From Coprinus comatus (taxonomy: Eukaryota > Basidiomycota > Agaricomycetes > Agaricales > Agaricaceae), in the NCBI GenBank assembly GCA_034638255.1, contig JAWPGT010000107.1:1-62538 (forward strand): a stretch of DNA of 62,538 nt. The letters run 5' to 3'. The notes below the pieces were generated by a model. That model had not been told where the DNA came from. It saw nothing but the letters and a program-made list of their open reading frames with translations, and searched no databases. Below are positions 59,003 to 62,538 of this stretch, piece by piece (the first letter of the stretch is position 1; each line of letters starts with the position of its first letter). Position numbers and translations under genes: made by a program.

Positions 59003-59297
59003 TGTAAGCGCAGGAACGTAGAGCACGACGGGACGCGTAGATTAACGAAGGAACAAAGGTGATTGATTAAGAAATGAATGAGTTACACTGCAGACAATGG
59101 TATGAGACTAGAACATGATGTTATACTATAACTACTCACCTGCAGACAATGGTATGAGACTAGAAGGTCACCAAGTGTCTGCAGGACGCTTCTACAAGCT
59201 GTGACATCACACAGTAACACCACATGATCAGAAAAGCGATCACAAGCTACAACTCCATCAACTACTGACATTGGGACTGCCTGGAGCAATCCTGACA
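59003..59297 (-). repeat. Copia C 5' LTR (295 bp)
   Basis: TGTCAGGATTGC..GCGCTTACA on the minus strand. It includes the repeated 26-bp TTCTAGTCTCATACCATTG.. unit (two copies), the palindrome TGATGTCA and CAG-GTGAGT. Confidence 0.92.
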
Positions 59298-59940
59298 TCA
59301 CTATGTTCCGCTCATCCAAGTACTGAGGCCATCACTTCATGGACCTCGGTCTAAAAACACCCCACTCCAGCCAAGCTACCTTCATGGTGGCTCATGGCTC
59401 CCACTTGCCAAGGCATCTGTGTCATTATCAACACGGATGTGCTGTGCTATCCTTGGTCATGCTCCTATAGGTGAATATAGGGCAAGATTCCACCCCACTC
59501 TTCCTACTTCATGCCCATGTGGTAATCGCATGGAGACACGGAGTCACATATTTACCTCTTGTAGGAGGTATCACTGCCATGGAGGTCTTCCAACTTCTGT
59601 TGAAGGCCTTCTTGAATTTCTGAATGACAATCCCTCTGCATTTGCATTCAGGCCTGATCCCCCAGTGGGTGTTGGATAACTCTAGAAGGATACAGTATGG
59701 GCAACTCTGCCCTGCAAACTCCTGATGCACAGGAGATATTGTTCCCCCTTTCTATTTGGCCAGGCATTAAACTGACCCATCTCCCAGGTGTGGCATTAGG
59801 CACACCCATATCCAGCTAGCCAGACTGTTTCTGTACCATACTGTAGATACTAGTTGTTTGTATTTACTGCAACCCCTCTGGGGTTGCTAGTGGACTGTGT
59901 CCGAGCACTGCGAATATAAATTGTTGATAAAAAAAAAAAA
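59298..59940 (+). mobile_element. LINE #1 right part (C-terminus, 3' UTR, poly-A)
   Basis: After a gap of about 1.07 kb relative to LINE #2, coding resumes around TMFRSSKY and continues WLPLAKASVSLSTRMCCAIL, HAPIGEYRARFHPTLPTSC, CPCGNRMETRSHIFTSC and HGGLPTSVEGLLEFL, stopping near 59679. The 3' UTR has the conserved stem-loop (59869-59887) and 12 A at 59929-59940. Confidence 0.85.
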
Positions 59941-60632
59941 CATTTTTTTTTCTTTATTGGTGTTCTTGGTATTGGTGGGGTTTTTGTTCTTTTCTCTTTG
60001 TTCTTGTTTTCATATATGCAGTATTTGTTATTGTTATCAGTTTTGGCTTCTTTTTTTTTTTTTTTTTTTTTGGTTACATATATACTCAACTGGACAAGAT
60101 CAAAGACCTTATCAAAACATTCAAATCAATAAGAAGAGTCAGAGGGTGATTAGGAAATGGTATCATTCCAAAGCATACCCAACTTCAGATGCAGATTTAT
60201 TTTCATGGGAATTGACTTCAGAACAGGTACTGTATCTCCATATAAAGCAAAAAACTCCCTACTAATGGGTATTTTAGGTAGAAAAAGATTGTATGAATAT
60301 ACGCAGCAGTGAGAGACTCTGTTCCTTCTAATTTTCTGTTATATCTGATTGAGTTATCTCTCTCAGCCCAATATCCTTCAGGGACCTCAGCAGAACTTCG
60401 ATTCAATTCCTTTGATTTCAAGGGCCGATAGATTGGATCGGCCCTTATATTCAAAGGAATCAATAATCCGATTCCCTGGATAATCCAAATATCAGGCTGG
60501 ATAATCCAAATAATCCCCATCGTGATAATCCAAACATCAAGTTAATCCAAACATCATTGTAGTCATCACGCATTCTACATCAGAATAGAGAGAGAGTATA
60601 ACAATAATTATATATTATATATTTAAAAAAAA
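59941..60632. other. T-rich and repeat-rich spacer
   Basis: Two T tracts (59943-59951 and 60051-60071), no gene. At about 60477-60560 the word ATAATCCAAA or TTAATCCAAACATCA recurs at least five times, possibly subterminal repeats of the neighbouring KDZ element. Confidence 0.45.
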
Positions 60633-62538
60633 TTATGTGTGTTTCTTTAAATCCTTGCAATCTTTCCATGCACACTCCCAGCACTCCTGTACAAATATCT
60701 CTAACCTCAAGTACACCTCAGCCTGCCGAAATGCATAACACCTAGAGCCAGGAGACTGCACATCATTTGCACCTAATGCTAACCAAACTGATTTCATCTG
60801 CAAAAAACTTTGTTCTGTCCTTTTGAACTCCTCCTCAAGAATCTCAACCTCTTCCTTCAACCGTTCTAATGCAGCCTTGGCACGGAACCATCGAACATGA
60901 TCCACTGGGGAAGAAAGTAATAATCAGTAAATTAACAAAACAAAACAAAACAAAACAAAATAAAAATATACATTCTACATGCCATTTTTCATTGGATAGA
61001 TTCATTGGCTTTCCAATTACCCAGAACCATGGCTCTTTTTTACTAGAATCCCCCAACTGACTTAGACCATACATATCCTTCCCCATAAATCTGTCTTCAA
61101 AAGTGGCCTGAGCTCAGAGCTTTTCGGAAGTCTGAGAGTGACAAGCACCTTGTATGTAATTTGATAATGCTCAGCATGTCGTTCCTTATCTCGTTGCATC
61201 GATTGCAATATCTTGTCTGCTCATGTGTTTGGTCCTATACCTCTGACATCCTTCAATTTACGCTTTGAACCAACATTATATGAGTGTATTGCAGTTCATA
61301 AGTCATCAATTGTGTCATAGGCGTGTTGCAGGCAAATATCAAGTTCAATGTTGATGAACAACTTGAATTCCAGGTTCTCTATGACAGTAGTGGTATTATT
61401 GAGGAGAGAGGAGGGGAGGTGAATTGGTAGTAGTTCAGCTGTGGTTAACTCTGCAGCACCCTCTTTTGATGGTAATTGACTTTGTATTCCTGGACACTTT
61501 ACCTGTAGATTAGATTCCCACTGTTCGATTTCAGAAGCAAGTTTTGATCTCTGCAAACTGAGATCGTCGACATCCAAGTTTCCAATCGCTATTTGATGCT
61601 GAAGGGCATGCCTGTATCAATGAATCATTGTTGTTAGTCATTAGAAATTGTCAAAAAAGCAAATACGTACTGATCTCATTCAATTTTCATTCCTTCATTA
61701 AATAAACTAACAATCTCGGAAACCTTCTGGTTGGTGTCTTCTACATTTTTTGACTGTGATGATGACTCCGGTGGACTGAATTGAGAAGGGACTAAGGTGC
61801 TGGAATGAGGTGTATTTCATTTAGATATAAGATTAATAGACATACCTTTTATCCCATGTGCTTGGTACAGACTTTTTTATATTCCTTTCTTCGTCTCTTG
61901 GGGATTGCACTCCATCTGCTTCCACAATTCAACCAACTCAACTGGAAATCGTTTCCCCAGCATCTCAAACCATTCAGCGGATTCTTGAAGAAGGACATTA
62001 TACTTTTTGTGATTATTCCTCAATGACAATACTAGATGATAGTTGATACAAAATGATTAACATTGATTTTCATTTCAAGAACAATAATGCCTGAACTCAC
62101 TGAGACAGATGAATTTCCACCAATTCCAACCAGATCCATTGAAGTCATCCAATGACTCGTGGCGATGTCCTGTGTTTTGTTCTTTGGTACTTCCAGCTGC
62201 ATGGTTTTGTTCCGACCAAGAACTCTCTATAGCCTCACCATACGTCATACCCGAGAAGGTTTTATATTGAAATGAATATTGTAGTTGACACTTTTCACCA
62301 TGTCCATGTATGTGCATCTTTGGGATTGCTCCATCAATGTGTTTGAAGATAGAGTCCATATTGGGAATGAGGCATGCATTCAACTTTTTAAGTTGATGTG
62401 GTATTGACACCATATATTGTAACTGACAACAATGGTCTTGATATCTGCTGCACCATGTTGTTAATGAGCACTCGCCAATAGCATAATCGGTTCCTGGTGG
62501 TAGCTTAGGAAGTAACATTGTGATTATCAGCCTATGAT
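60633..62538 (-). pseudogene. KDZ transposase, C-terminal half, runs off the window
   Basis: Minus strand from the right edge: IPKMHIHGHGEKCQLQYSFQ, GEAIESSWSEQNHAAGSTKE, NTGHRHESLDDFNGSGWNWW (62350-62110), characteristic of Kyakuja-Dileera-Zisupton transposases. After a likely intron at about 62105-62037 come LLQESAEWFEMLGKRFPVEL (62010-61950), DVDDLSLQRSKLASEIEQWE (61577-61515), ELDICLQHAYDTIDDL, SSKKEPWFWVIGKPMNLSNE (about 61050-60990) and DHVRWFRAKAALERLKEEVE to CWECAWKDCKDL, ending at about 60633. TGA stops after IDDL and in the next block are one change from CGA. The N-terminal zinc and RNase H-fold regions lie outside the window. Confidence 0.85.

Larger units (their letters stand above)
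55353..59297 (-). mobile_element. Copia C 5' part: LTR, gag, protease, integrase, RT
   Basis: The 5' LTR (59003-59297) and PBS (58990-59002, GGTTATGGGCCCC on the minus strand) lead to gag-pol. It is the best preserved Copia element here, and its LTR family recurs at least five more times in the window. The RT is cut at VKELSAH, where the LINE #2 poly-A abuts. The rest resumes at 49040. Confidence 0.9.

Overview
This window looks like nuclear DNA of a mushroom-forming basidiomycete (Agaricomycetes). It has short GT-AG introns of about 48-61 nt, and KDZ, Plavaka, DUF6532-type, Tad-like LINE and chromovirus sequences, a combination typical of repeat-rich Agaricomycete genomes. Only the first 4.7 kb carries ordinary intact host genes; nearly all the rest is stacked, mutually interrupting transposable elements.

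Layout. 1-1124: AT-rich, no gene. 1125-3312 (-): four-exon gene of 678 codons with a possible calponin-homology-like C-terminus. 3427-4733 (+): seven-exon p47/Shp1 (SEP-UBX cofactor of Cdc48/p97); the two genes are divergent across 114 bp. 4734-7240: no gene, but CCAAGG-rich hairpins. 7241-11013 (+): decayed Helitron with a Rep (HUH) domain, cut by a 365-bp solo LTR. 11014-17246 (+): decayed Copia A with both LTRs. 17340-18726 (+): pseudogene of a coiled-coil/one-TM protein, split by a second 365-bp solo LTR. 19426-20633: a 1.2-kb near-perfect palindrome whose outer arms are inverted LTRs of the Copia C family. 20815-23398 (-): decayed DUF6532-type gene with an Arg/Ser-rich N-terminus. 23548-27470 (+): decayed Plavaka transposase. 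27471-28522 (+): 5' part of a LINE. 28523-35067 (-): rearranged chromodomain Gypsy element without its RT region. 35068-38380 (-): Copia B, a sister of A. 39233-39527: solo LTR. 39729-40860 (+): shuffled fragment of the RNA polymerase II largest subunit gene. 41367-44706 (+): nearly complete Tc1/mariner-like DNA transposon with 39-bp TIRs and a TA target duplication.

46226-59940 is a three-layer nest: a 5'-truncated LINE (#1) contains Copia C (295-bp LTRs differing at one position), and Copia C contains a long LINE (#2). 60633-62538 (-) is the C-terminal half of a KDZ transposase that runs off the window.

The recurring theme is decay and ectopic recombination. In-frame stops are overwhelmingly TGA, fitting CGA-to-TGA (CpG) or TGG-to-TGA change. 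Several LTR-bounded blocks have non-matching flanks, as LTR-LTR recombination between separate insertions would leave. All family names rest on motifs read by eye; no database search was run.
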